The position numbers and the translations under genes are program-made. A model generated the notes under the pieces. The model saw only the letters and a program-made list of their open reading frames with translations. It was not told the DNA's origin and searched no databases. From a virus, in IMG/VR virus record IMGVR_UViG_3300037147_000124, positions 1 to 64,000 of that record: DNA of 64,000 nucleotides; one strand, 5' to 3'. Shown here one piece after another: positions 6,903 to 15,225 of this stretch (within the stretch, counting starts at the first letter, position 1; each line of letters opens with the position of its first letter).

Positions 6903-7841
6903 TTAGACCTTTCCTGAAGCGAGCTTCTTCTGCCTACCAGCAGACAAACCCTTCTTGCCGGCCAGCTTGAGTGCTTCCATTGCTGCGTCGAACTGCGCCT
7001 TGACGTCACCGGAGATCCTGACTTCGTCCTTCTCGAACGTCTTCAGCATTTCCATGGCAGCTTCGCTGTCGCCGAACTGTACCTGCTCCGCCACACGGCG
7101 GTTCAGAGCCGAGAAGCCAGCCGAGCGCTCCACATATTCCTTGACCACCTTGATGACCGCGTCCGACAGGCCAGGAAGGCCGTCGTAGAGGAACTTGTCG
7201 ATCTTGGTGTCCAGGCTGCGACCTTCGTCTCCGATGTCGTCCAGCTTGCTCAGCAGGGCAAGCTTCTGCTTCTCGCGGAGTTTGACGTTCTCGCGGAACG
7301 TCGCCAGGGTCATCGTCTGATCCAGGTCGTCCATGTCCAGCGGGCCGGTCAGGCCTTCGGACTCCTCGAAGAGTTCCTTGCCGCGCTTGAGCAGCTTGGA
7401 ACGCTTCTCGATCATCAGAGCCACTTCCGGGCTGATGATGCGAACCGCCTCATTCAGACCAGGCAACTGGTTGATGATGTCGGACGCACGCAGGGCAGCG
7501 ATCGCCTCCAGCTCCGTGGTCGGCCGGCCGCCCACGAACTTGCGGTAGTTCTGATAGCTCGGGGTCCCGTACGCGCCTTGGGGCTCGAACAGATCCTCTG
7601 GTGTGGAGCACCACGAATCCTTGAGCGGCTTGATGTGCTTGTCGGAGATGAAATGCCTGTCCTTGGCCTTGTTCACGATCTGCCTGGCGGTCGCGAGGAG
7701 AATGAAACGCGCGACACGGATGCGGTCGTTGAAGGTCTTGACGAACGTGGCCTTCTTGTCCTCGCTCCAGGTCGACAGCTGGTCATTGCTCAGCTGCGCG
7801 GTGAGCGCGGTTATATCGTTGGCTTGAGTATCCTGTGACAT
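6903..7841 (-). CDS. hypothetical coiled-coil protein, 312 aa
   Basis: The product is long and almost wholly helical, with Lys/Glu-rich coiled-coil stretches in the middle (around EKRSKLLKRGKELFEE and LREKQKLALLSKLDD). It ends in a basic GRQKKLASGKV tail. The ATG at 7841 has GAAAGGA upstream; a longer frame lacks a site. I do not recognise the family. It lies directly after the RNA ligase gene in the transcript. Confidence 0.6.
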   Translation of the reverse strand: MSQDTQANDITALTAQLSNDQLSTWSEDKKATFVKTFNDRIRVARFILLATARQIVNKAKDRHFISDKHIKPLKDSWCSTPEDLFEPQGAYGTPSYQNYRKFVGGRPTTELEAIAALRASDIINQLPGLNEAVRIISPEVALMIEKRSKLLKRGKELFEESEGLTGPLDMDDLDQTMTLATFRENVKLREKQKLALLSKLDDIGDEGRSLDTKIDKFLYDGLPGLSDAVIKVVKEYVERSAGFSALNRRVAEQVQFGDSEAAMEMLKTFEKDEVRISGDVKAQFDAAMEALKLAGKKGLSAGRQKKLASGKV

Positions 7842-7854
7842 GTATTCCTTTCGG

Positions 7855-9063
7855 TTATGCTGCGATGAGGTGAGTGGGCTTGTCCTCGCCCTGGCCATCG
7901 ATGTAGAAGACGTCCCGGCCGTGAGGCCGAACGATCTTCCAGAGAGCCTCATGGGCCTCCCAGATCCGGTTGTCCATCATCATCATGGCGATCGGGCCCA
8001 GGACCATGTCCCGTTCGATCACCAGGCGATAGAACTCCCGGTCATCCTTGACCTCGGCGCGCAATGGTGTAATCCAGGCCAGAACATCCAGCGCCTTACA
8101 GATCTGGAAGTGAAAAGCCTGATAGAGTCTCCTCTGCCATTCCTCGATCCAGGTCTTGAAGTGAGGCGGCAACTGCGACTGCAGGTGCGTCGGCCTCAAC
8201 CATGGCTTGAGCGGATCGCCCATCTGTTCCCAGATCATCTGGGGCGTCACATTGGTGACCAGGCGATGCAGCCGGAGATACTCCTCGAGCTTGATCTTCA
8301 CCTTGAGCGGGGGTTGTCCGCCGCGGCGGACTGAGACCACATAACCCTCACGGGTCAGGTCCTTATCCTGCCTGCAGGCCATCAGAGTCTTACCCGAGAA
8401 GGCAGGCACTACGCGGCACCATGGTTTCCCCTTGGCGCCTGCGTTCAGCTCCTTCCAGAGGCCTTCCAGTTGCCAGTGGCGCAACTCGTCACCGGTGTCG
8501 TTCATGACGGTCGTCAAAAGCACCAGGGCCTCGTAGTCGTAAGGAATCACGATGCGGAGATGCTTGGCGACGATCTCAACGATCAAGGTCAATCCCTTGG
8601 GGATGCACTCGACCATGCCATACTTGACGAACTTCTGGAACTTGGCAGTCGCCCAGATCGCGCCGTCCGAGGTGAACGACCCGCGGGTGGCCACACCCCA
8701 GTGCTCCTTGTAGTTCCAGACGATGCCCATCTGGCCATCGATTTTGTCGGTGAACTCCAGCTCGTTGCCGTAGGCCCGGGCAATGCCCAGGACGAACTCC
8801 TCTGAGAATTCCAATAGTCCTTGGCCAACGATGTCGACCGTCTGGCCCAGGTTGAAGAACTTCGGTTGCGGACGCGCGATGACCTCATCGGTATCATCGA
8901 TGATCAGACCGCGGCAGAAGCAGATCTCCGTGCTCCAACGCTCATCGATCGTAGCCTTATGGGTATAGTTGAAGATCCGTAACGGCAGAGTCGGGTGGTG
9001 TTGAATACCGATGTAACCATTGGCGATCTCCTGCTTGAGTGCGTCCGTCCAAATCATCTTCAT
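7855..9063 (-). CDS. T4 Rnl1-type RNA ligase
   Basis: This ATP-dependent RNA ligase would seal 5'-PO4/3'-OH RNA ends, classically to repair tRNAs cut by host anticodon nucleases. Motif I is at residues 107-110 (TDKIDG, catalytic Lys107). Just before it is CRGLI...ARPQPKFFNLGQ, the characteristic Rnl1 N-terminal signature. Motif IV is EGYVV and motif V is KVKIK, followed by a helical C-terminal half. The 402-aa length is close to T4 Rnl1. The start at 9063 (tandem possibility 9057) has AAAGGGG at a long spacing. The Pnkp at 11412-12626 would prepare its substrate ends. Confidence 0.88.
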   Translation of the reverse strand: MKMIWTDALKQEIANGYIGIQHHPTLPLRIFNYTHKATIDERWSTEICFCRGLIIDDTDEVIARPQPKFFNLGQTVDIVGQGLLEFSEEFVLGIARAYGNELEFTDKIDGQMGIVWNYKEHWGVATRGSFTSDGAIWATAKFQKFVKYGMVECIPKGLTLIVEIVAKHLRIVIPYDYEALVLLTTVMNDTGDELRHWQLEGLWKELNAGAKGKPWCRVVPAFSGKTLMACRQDKDLTREGYVVSVRRGGQPPLKVKIKLEEYLRLHRLVTNVTPQMIWEQMGDPLKPWLRPTHLQSQLPPHFKTWIEEWQRRLYQAFHFQICKALDVLAWITPLRAEVKDDREFYRLVIERDMVLGPIAMMMMDNRIWEAHEALWKIVRPHGRDVFYIDGQGEDKPTHLIAA

Positions 9064-9392
9064 ATTCGTGTCTGCCCCTTTGCGTGGCGAATGACCTTGT
9101 TCCCGTACGGGCTCATCTTCTGTTCCTGAGCTGTCAGGTCGTACTTGTGATCCTTCCAGGCCTCGCATGCATGAACAGTTTCAGCATGAACATGGCCATC
9201 CGGGATGTCGCCAAACCAACGCCTCACGTGGCACCCACAGGCCAGTCGGGCCTCAATGCACATCGTCACGACTCGGCGAGTGGCCTTGATCTTGAGCTTG
9301 GGACGACGCGGACACTTGTTCAAATGCTTGAACAGAGGTGTCCTGTCTAAGACCGCACCGCAGTGCGGGCAGTGCTCTCGGCAGCCCTTCAT
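9060..9392 (-). CDS. zinc-finger protein, 110 aa
   Basis: The N-terminus CPHCGAVLDRTPLFKHLNKC is a C-x2-C...H-x3-C finger. A second Cys/His cluster (RLACGCHVRRW) follows, with further His residues. It is probably a small zinc-stabilised nucleic-acid or protein-binding factor. It overlaps both neighbours by ATGA junctions, directly upstream of the RNA ligase gene. Confidence 0.65.
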   Translation of the reverse strand: MKGCREHCPHCGAVLDRTPLFKHLNKCPRRPKLKIKATRRVVTMCIEARLACGCHVRRWFGDIPDGHVHAETVHACEAWKDHKYDLTAQEQKMSPYGNKVIRHAKGQTRI

Positions 9393-9622
9393 CAGGCGGC
9401 CGCGGGTGTGGTGTTGATGGTGTCCAGCATGCCGCCGAACCGCTCCATCAGCGTCTGGGGACGCGTGCCGCGGGATGCAGCTGCTACCAGTCGGAGTTCG
9501 ATTGCACCCTGGTCAAAGGTCACGATCTCGTCAGCAGACGAGGGTTGGGGTGCCATGTTGTGTTCGAGATACTCTTCACGAGCCTCCGCAGAGGCGAATC
9601 CAGCGAAACTACGGTTGTCCAT
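9392..9622 (-). CDS. hypothetical protein, 76 aa
   Basis: This soluble unknown ends in an Ala/Thr-rich tail. The first residues MDNRSFAGFAS are followed by a helical acidic stretch. It is translationally coupled to the zinc-finger gene. No function is assigned. Confidence 0.6.
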   Translation of the reverse strand: MDNRSFAGFASAEAREEYLEHNMAPQPSSADEIVTFDQGAIELRLVAAASRGTRPQTLMERFGGMLDTINTTPAAA

Positions 9623-9827
9623 GTTGCTCCTTCGGTCGTCGGTGCCAGAGCCTCAATATCCATGCAGGAATGAAGGCTCCTTTCTTGTGTGCAGATACGC
9701 GAAGCGGTATGTGCAGGTCATCGGCGATCGCTCGGATCGCCGCGTAAGCGGGATGCTCCCGGAATTCCTTGATCGCCGATTCTTCGCTATCGGCGATGCC
9801 CTCGATGAGGATCATGCGGATCTCCAT
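9609..9827 (-). CDS. hypothetical protein, 72 aa
   Basis: The N-terminal half is acidic and helical, and the C-terminal half is basic and aromatic (PAWILRLWHRRPKEQ). It overlaps the end of the CCA-adding enzyme gene by one base and the next gene by 14. No family is recognised. Confidence 0.6.
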   Translation of the reverse strand: MEIRMILIEGIADSEESAIKEFREHPAYAAIRAIADDLHIPLRVSAHKKGAFIPAWILRLWHRRPKEQHGQP

Positions 9828-11116
9828 TAGGAGACCGCCATTGGCGAGTTCCGAAGCTGTGTCGTTACAAACGCCACGGCTTCCTCACGCGTTTTGATCT
9901 TCTCTTCGAGCTGTTCGTCCTCGAGATTGTGCAGAACGAAGCCGAACGCAGGACTGGGCTTATAACCCAGGGCAATCAAGTCATCGCCGTTGAGCAGTAC
10001 CTTGGGATAAGTCCCAGGCAAACCCGCCGCGCTCATGAACTGATCCACACGATGAAATGCCCGTTGGCCCCCGGTGTAAGCCGGCCGCGCGAAGTAATCG
10101 TGCAGCGCCACCTGACGAATCAGGTCATAGTCCGCATCGCGGCGATAGCGCCGCTGTGCTGCCAGGTTCCAGTCCGGGATGCAGCTCCAAACCTGTGCCT
10201 TGGTGATGATGTTAGTGATCTGGGCAGCATCCGCCGTCGAGAACTTCAGACCCAGCAGCGCGTTCTTCCGTGCCGTGGTGCCGAGATCCAGGAACAGCAG
10301 AGACAATGCGATCAGGACGTGATCCTTGACGGCCTGACCGTAGGCGCTGGACCAGGAGATTGCAGGCATCTGGTTGAGGCGACGCAGAACCCTTCCGAAG
10401 TCGGTATCTAGCTCCGGCAGCAGGTAGTCCAGCAGGTTCGAGAGCAGAAGCAGTTCCAGGGCGCGTACGGCCCGGGGCTGGCTCAGCATCGCGATCAGCT
10501 CCTCGCGCTTCCGTTCTCCGCTGATCTCAGCGAGTAAGGGAGCATTGACGCGCATCGCGCCCCAGGTGGGCTCGTCAATCTGGAAGTCCAGCCGGGCGGC
10601 AAATCGGATTGCCCGGAGTAAACGCAGGGCGTCTTCTTCAAAGCGCCGGTTGGGATCCCCGATGCAGCGGATCTTCTTGTGCGCGATGTCCATGACTCCG
10701 CCGGTGAGATCCACCAGCTCACCGGTCTCGATGTCCAGGGCCAGGGCATTGATGGTGAAGTCCCGCCGCTGAACGTCCTCGGCCAGGGTCTTGCTGTAGA
10801 CCACAGCGTCAGGGTGACGGTGGTCAGAATAGGCGTCCTCGGCGCGGAAGGTGGCGACCTCGAAACTCTCCTCATTGATCGTGACGAGAACGACGCCAAA
10901 CTTAGCGCCTACGGGCTTGGAGCAATCTGGGAAGATTGCCATGACCTCGTCAGGCACTGCGTTGGTGACGATGTCATAGTCTTTGGGGAGATTGGCCAGG
11001 ATACGATCTCGAACGCAACCGCCGATCAGGTAGGCTTCTTTGCCGGCCTTGCGTAGGTGGTAGATCAGCTTCTCGACCGCGACCATACGGACGGTCGGTT
11101 GCATTCTGAGGATCAT
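9827..11116 (-). CDS. cca: CCA tRNA nucleotidyltransferase
   Basis: This enzyme adds or repairs the 3' CCA of tRNA. The class II poly(A)/CCA polymerase signatures are plain: LIGGCVRDRIL and KDYDIVTNA (metal-binding Asp residues), VQRRDFTINALALD, then EEDALRLLRAIRFAARLDF. The 429-aa length is normal. It makes sense beside the Rnl1, RlaP-like and Pnkp genes and the phage tRNA at 1163-1286, whose CCA is not encoded. The start overlaps the previous stop as ATGA. Strict CCA addition versus poly(A) polymerase activity cannot be told apart by eye. Confidence 0.88.
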   Translation of the reverse strand: MILRMQPTVRMVAVEKLIYHLRKAGKEAYLIGGCVRDRILANLPKDYDIVTNAVPDEVMAIFPDCSKPVGAKFGVVLVTINEESFEVATFRAEDAYSDHRHPDAVVYSKTLAEDVQRRDFTINALALDIETGELVDLTGGVMDIAHKKIRCIGDPNRRFEEDALRLLRAIRFAARLDFQIDEPTWGAMRVNAPLLAEISGERKREELIAMLSQPRAVRALELLLLSNLLDYLLPELDTDFGRVLRRLNQMPAISWSSAYGQAVKDHVLIALSLLFLDLGTTARKNALLGLKFSTADAAQITNIITKAQVWSCIPDWNLAAQRRYRRDADYDLIRQVALHDYFARPAYTGGQRAFHRVDQFMSAAGLPGTYPKVLLNGDDLIALGYKPSPAFGFVLHNLEDEQLEEKIKTREEAVAFVTTQLRNSPMAVS

Positions 11117-11361
11117 GATTGTTTCACTTTCGGACGAGACATCATCGTTCGCCGGCAGGGACCGATGAACCAGGACCGGTCGAGTTTGTAGATCAACATG
11201 CCGTTTTCACGACAGCATAACTTACGCTCCACAATGGCTCCGTACCCGAGGCTTCGCGCGAGCCGCTTGGCTCGCTGAATCGTTCGGACTGTACGGAGAG
11301 GCGCGTTAGCGCCAGGTGAGAAGACGTCATAACGAAGGGAGCGTTTTGATTCTCTGGACAA
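11113..11361 (-). CDS. basic small protein, 82 aa, TTG start
   Basis: The product is an Arg/Lys-rich unknown with a CC and a PCRR pair. The TTG at 11361 follows AGGGAAG at good spacing. It is coupled to the CCA enzyme gene by ATGA. It might bind RNA, judging only from charge and context. Confidence 0.6.
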   Translation of the reverse strand: MSRESKRSLRYDVFSPGANAPLRTVRTIQRAKRLARSLGYGAIVERKLCCRENGMLIYKLDRSWFIGPCRRTMMSRPKVKQS

Positions 11362-11411
11362 TTCAACTTCCCTAACTGGCGCCGGGGATTAGCCGACGCC
11401 TTGGATTTGAC

Positions 11412-12626
11412 CTACTCGAGGTCGGTATCGGAGCAGCGGACGGGAATGACCCGTACGCCATGTTCACGCCACATCTGAACCACACAGAGCCTGTCGTCAA
11501 TCGCAAATGCGATCTCCGCTTTGCAGGCCAGCATCTGTTCGAGGATCGTGGCTTTCACATCGACATCGGTGATGTGGGCCGGTTCTTTGCGCATGAACAA
11601 GTGGTCGAACGGCACCATGTGTTTGTCCAGCGACTCCAGGGTCTCGCGACCACAGCAGTTCATGTCGCGGCCGCTGACCAGGATGATCATGAAGCCCAGG
11701 GCACTGAGAGAGTGCAGCCAGTTCAGGATGATCTCGACCGGTTCGTCGTTGATGCACTCCTGCAGGAACTTGTAGTGATCCTTCTTGGCTTTGCCTGTGC
11801 CCTGGCAGATCCCGCATGGCATAGCGCCCGGGTCGTCCAATGCCTTCCCGGTGCCATAACATGGAGTGCAGATCCCGCTCACCAGGTGCTTCCGGTGATC
11901 CAGGTTGAACAGCGTGCCGTCGAGGTCACAGACCACAGCCGGATGGCCGCTCAGATCCAGGCGCCCGCTCAGAAGGTACTGCCGCTCGATCACCGGGCGG
12001 CCGACCTGTCTGCCTTCGAAGCGCATGGCGTCGCGGGCAATGCAATCCGCGATCGGGGTGTCGATGAACTTCACCTCGGCCTTGCGGAAGCACAGCTCTT
12101 CGGCGTAATCGAGCCACATCTGCCGGTGACCCGGGGTCAGGTTGGTGTCGTCGATGATGACATCCCTACCCTGTTCCCGCGCCGCACGGACAATGGCCTT
12201 CTCAGCCTCGATGATGAACTTCTCCTTCGAGGCAGCCCAACGAGGGATGGTCATCCGACGGATGTCGTCCCGGTTGATCCGGACCGCATGCCCGTTGTCC
12301 TGGATGTGCTTGAACGCAACCGTGGACTTGCCGCTCCCGGAAGGGCCGGACAGGATGGTCATTCGGCCAATTGGAGTCGTGCCGACCTTCAGGAAGATCG
12401 CCTTCTCTGCCTCATGTGTCAGCTCACCGCCAACCAGTCTAAGACCAGTCGCACCATCGGGTAACACGTGACGGATGCCTTCCGGCGTCATCACGTATTC
12501 GTACGCCCCGTAGGGCTCGCCGATGGCTTTTACGTCGAGGAACGTGCCGCCAAAGTAGTCCGGGATCTCGATCCGGCCGGTCTTGAATGTTGCTGGTCTC
12601 ATTACTCGTACCTCGTTGCTGTTCAT
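11412..12626 (-). CDS. pnkp: polynucleotide kinase-phosphatase with zinc-knuckle insert
   Basis: The kinase domain has a P-loop at residues 94-101 (GPSGSGKS) and DDTNLTPGHR typical of the Pnkp/T4 Pnk kinase. A HAD phosphatase domain follows, with DLDGT at 234-238 and later LVSGRD and AIDDR. The product would phosphorylate 5'-OH and remove 3'-phosphate from broken RNA or DNA ends. Two CxxCxGxG motifs (Cys253/256 and Cys271/274) sit just after DLDGT, spaced like DnaJ zinc repeats, and are not part of T4 Pnk. About 80 extra N-terminal residues are unrecognised. An internal ATG (MRPATF) with GAGG upstream is an alternative start. Confidence 0.85.
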   Translation of the reverse strand: MNSNEVRVMRPATFKTGRIEIPDYFGGTFLDVKAIGEPYGAYEYVMTPEGIRHVLPDGATGLRLVGGELTHEAEKAIFLKVGTTPIGRMTILSGPSGSGKSTVAFKHIQDNGHAVRINRDDIRRMTIPRWAASKEKFIIEAEKAIVRAAREQGRDVIIDDTNLTPGHRQMWLDYAEELCFRKAEVKFIDTPIADCIARDAMRFEGRQVGRPVIERQYLLSGRLDLSGHPAVVCDLDGTLFNLDHRKHLVSGICTPCYGTGKALDDPGAMPCGICQGTGKAKKDHYKFLQECINDEPVEIILNWLHSLSALGFMIILVSGRDMNCCGRETLESLDKHMVPFDHLFMRKEPAHITDVDVKATILEQMLACKAEIAFAIDDRLCVVQMWREHGVRVIPVRCSDTDLE

Positions 12627-13351
12627 CGGGCCATCTGCATGTTCTTGGCGAAGTCGCCGCTGTGCGGGATGTCGTCAAAGATGATGGGAAACGTCGCCTT
12701 GAACTGATCCAGCAGACTGTTGCGCAGGATCTCGCCGCTCTCTGAGATCGCGTCGTTGTTGGTGACATCCAGCATCTTCGGATGGCACTGAGTCGTTGTC
12801 CTGGTCAGCAGGAAGTGACGCCAGGCCTGGAAGTTGCCGATGCAGGTGAGCAGACTGGCCGTCGCCCGCGGCAGAAGATCTGCCGCGATCTGAGGCTTGG
12901 CATCGGCCTTCAGCATGTCGAAGTAATAGGTCTCGGCATACGTCATGCCCATCGTCCAGATCTGATCCTGCAGCGTGGTCAGGTTGCGCGGCTTGATGAA
13001 GCCGACGCTGCTGCCGAACTTGTCCTTGACGTAATTGCAATAACGCTGCGACTCGTGCTGGAAGTCCAGCGTCTTGCCATGACGGGTGATCTCCTGGGCG
13101 ACGCCGCGGTCGACCATAAAGTCGACCACCACTGCCGAGAAGCGCAGCATGGACGTGTGCCGGCTGGCCAGCGCGTGCTGACCAACGAACTGCTTGTAGG
13201 AGTCCAGCGTGCTCGCGCCTTCGGAGCGATAGCACTTGCGGCCCGTCTCTTCGATGAAACGAACAGCTTGAACGCCTGCGTCTGCTTCGGCGGGGAACGA
13301 TTCTTCGCCCATGAAGCGAATGATCTTCGCGTAGGGAGTGACAATATGCAT
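12623..13351 (-). CDS. thyX: FAD-dependent thymidylate synthase (ThyX)
   Basis: ThyX converts dUMP to dTMP using FAD/NADPH and methylene-tetrahydrofolate. The signature region at residues 90-104 reads RHGKTLDFQHESQRY. The family motif is RHR-x7-S; here the third residue is Gly and one residue is inserted, while the SQRY end is kept. The C-terminal half keeps the expected Arg-rich substrate segment (FLLTRTTTQCHPKM). The 242-aa length is normal. The dCMP deaminase at 49152-49733 would supply dUMP. The stop overlaps the Pnkp start. Confidence 0.85.
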   Translation of the reverse strand: MHIVTPYAKIIRFMGEESFPAEADAGVQAVRFIEETGRKCYRSEGASTLDSYKQFVGQHALASRHTSMLRFSAVVVDFMVDRGVAQEITRHGKTLDFQHESQRYCNYVKDKFGSSVGFIKPRNLTTLQDQIWTMGMTYAETYYFDMLKADAKPQIAADLLPRATASLLTCIGNFQAWRHFLLTRTTTQCHPKMLDVTNNDAISESGEILRNSLLDQFKATFPIIFDDIPHSGDFAKNMQMAR

Positions 13352-13399
13352 GTGTTTACCTTAGAAACTTAGGAGGGATTTGGGACTAGGGTGAACTAC

Positions 13400-13954
13400 T
13401 TAGGCAGCTGCCAGGATGGCCTTCTGCTTGTCGCTGTAGAAAGCGATCAGCTTCTGCATGACATCCTGTGCAGACTGGACCGTCAGGGTGCCTTTGCTGT
13501 GGACTCCGATTGGAGTGCCGATGCCACGGCAGATCCGAATTCCCTGCCCTGTTCCGCCGCCGCCGTCGCGGCCGGGCAGAGCCAGGCACGCTGTCGCGCC
13601 GTCCACGATCCCATAGTTGCGGGCATGCAAGGCAAAGGGGCCGCGCGACAAAGCCGCAGGATTGGGATGGTACTTGGTGACCGACTCAGTCCAGAGCGGA
13701 TGGTGCTTCGGGTCATAGACCGTGCAGGCCGCCAGCGACGGAATCTTGTTCCGGTTGTAGCTGCCCCAGGGAAGAAATACGTCCAGCAGTCCGGGCTTGG
13801 CGCCCATCATGGCCAGGTAATCGATGCCGTCGGCACCGCCGGTACGGATCCTGACGCCTAACTGCGTGCTCAACGTCCAGGCAACCTCCTGGGCCAGGTC
13901 GATCTGAAACAAGTCCGGTTCGCGCGTGCCAATGATTGCCAGGCTCAGGTCCAT
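13400..13954 (-). CDS. SLOG-superfamily (DprA/LOG-like) protein
   Basis: The sequence shows GTRE near the N-terminus, GGADGID at about residues 39-45 and a late Gly-rich turn (LPGRDGGGGTGQG) after HARNYGIVDGA. This is the Rossmann-like nucleotide-binding layout of the SLOG superfamily (DprA, LOG, YpsA, Thoeris sensor domains). SLOG proteins bind nucleotide-derived ligands; which one here is unknown. The 184-aa stand-alone form is common in phages. A macro-like protein lies 0.9 kb away in the same transcript. Confidence 0.7.
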   Translation of the reverse strand: MDLSLAIIGTREPDLFQIDLAQEVAWTLSTQLGVRIRTGGADGIDYLAMMGAKPGLLDVFLPWGSYNRNKIPSLAACTVYDPKHHPLWTESVTKYHPNPAALSRGPFALHARNYGIVDGATACLALPGRDGGGGTGQGIRICRGIGTPIGVHSKGTLTVQSAQDVMQKLIAFYSDKQKAILAAA

Positions 13955-14202
13955 CAGTCTTCGTCCTCGTCTTCTTCGTCCAATGGAGAATCAGGCAGGT
14001 CCAGGAAGGTGGTATCCGCCCCGAGAGCCTCACAGATCTTCGTGGCTTCTGCTGTCGTACAACCATCTTCGAAACGTACGACCTCGTCGTTCTCGCCCAT
14101 GACTTCGAACTGTTCCACCAGGCATGGGCCGCCGTCGGTTGTCCCGACCGCGCGTGCCAGGACGTCGCCCCAGGCGAAGTATTTCCCCTTCTCAACTTGC
14201 AC
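13954..14202 (-). CDS. acidic-tailed hypothetical protein, 82 aa
   Basis: The ordered N-terminal part begins MQVEKGKYFAWGDV, and the C-terminus is nearly all Asp/Glu. It overlaps the SLOG gene by one base. No family is recognised. Confidence 0.6.
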   Translation of the reverse strand: MQVEKGKYFAWGDVLARAVGTTDGGPCLVEQFEVMGENDEVVRFEDGCTTAEATKICEALGADTTFLDLPDSPLDEEDEDED

Positions 14203-14204
14203 GG

Positions 14205-14423
14205 TTACTCCTTTGCTATCCCGATCGCCCCAACCTCAGCGATTCCATGGTGAAACACCAGGCGTGGTTGCTCTTGCACACGTTTACAGCCCCAGCCGTT
14301 GTTGCACTTGTGATCGCAGCCGCTGCACTTCCGAAGCCAATACAACAGCCAGACCATGAACGCCAGGTACAACCCGGCGCCCACAGTCAGCAGAGATTTG
14401 GCCAGTAACACGAAGGTGTCCAT
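14205..14423 (-). CDS. single-pass membrane protein with Cys cluster, 72 aa
   Basis: Residues about 5-30 form one membrane helix. Then come CSGCDHKCNNGWGC, which could hold a metal or form disulfides, and a short tail. The topology cannot be decided from the sequence. The role is unknown. Confidence 0.6.
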   Translation of the reverse strand: MDTFVLLAKSLLTVGAGLYLAFMVWLLYWLRKCSGCDHKCNNGWGCKRVQEQPRLVFHHGIAEVGAIGIAKE

Positions 14424-14425
14424 GG

Positions 14426-14821
14426 CTACAGAACATCGGCGCGTGCCGGATTGTCCTCGTCGTCGTCATCGTCATCGTCTTCCGGCTCGGCTGCTTCATC
14501 CTCGATGATGGTGAACTCGCGGCAGCCAATCCCGGTGACCTTACGAAAGGCATCGTCGAGACTGTCCATCGTGGCCTGGGTGTTGCTGTCGTCTGCGATG
14601 ACGTTGCCGTTCAGCAGCATCTGGCAGTCGTTGAAAGCATGCTCGACCGCGTCGAGCAGGATGTCCAGTTTCTTCAACCGGGGCACACCAGCCAGCAGCG
14701 TCTCGGCATCAAAGCCGACGATCGTTGCACCTTGCGAGTCTTCAACCCACTGGATGATCTCCTCAGCCAGCTTGTCCGAGATGGTCCGGGGCTCCGGGGT
14801 AGTGATTTCCAACTTCGACAT
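14426..14821 (-). CDS. acidic hypothetical protein, 131 aa
   Basis: This is a soluble mixed alpha/beta protein with an Asp/Glu run near the C-terminus. The N-terminal two thirds look ordered (helices around TISDKLAEEIIQWVED and LDILLDAVEHAF). No known domain is recognised. Confidence 0.6.
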   Translation of the reverse strand: MSKLEITTPEPRTISDKLAEEIIQWVEDSQGATIVGFDAETLLAGVPRLKKLDILLDAVEHAFNDCQMLLNGNVIADDSNTQATMDSLDDAFRKVTGIGCREFTIIEDEAAEPEDDDDDDDEDNPARADVL

Positions 14822-14832
14822 TCCGTTTCTCC

Positions 14833-15225
14833 TCAGGGCTTTTCAACCCAGCTCTTCAAACCCCACGGCGCCCACTCTGGGTCGAACTCGCAGTTATTTG
14901 GCGCGCCCTCAAACATGGGCGCAATCTGCTCATTCTTATACCCGGCAAGTCCACAACCAATGCGCGTGATGGCGTAGGTGTCATACGGGCTTTGCCGCGC
15001 CTCGTCCAGCATTACCCGAATGGAAGCCGCGATCACCGGCAGTGGCAGGATAGGATATTTCTCCCGCAATGCCTCGTTGCGTGCACCCTTGGTGGGAATC
15101 GCATACGACTGGCCCTGAAAGCCAGATGGGTTGTGCTGCCGGGCACCATAGTGCTCCTTGGCGTAAAGCGCTGCGCCCTTACCATGGTGGCCACTCAGGT
15201 TCGAGCCGAAGACAATGATCTTCAT
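14833..15225 (-). CDS. macro-like (A1S_2505-type) protein
   Basis: The sequence begins MKIIVFGSNLSGHHGKGAA and has TRIGCGLAGY near the end. This is the layout of the short macro-like family found in phages, related to ADP-ribose-binding macro domains. A role in binding or removing ADP-ribose-type groups is inferred from the superfamily only. Its proximity to a SLOG protein suggests a nucleotide-signal-handling pair, possibly against host NAD-based defence. The stop of the upstream gene overlaps the ATG. Confidence 0.7.
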   Translation of the reverse strand: MKIIVFGSNLSGHHGKGAALYAKEHYGARQHNPSGFQGQSYAIPTKGARNEALREKYPILPLPVIAASIRVMLDEARQSPYDTYAITRIGCGLAGYKNEQIAPMFEGAPNNCEFDPEWAPWGLKSWVEKP

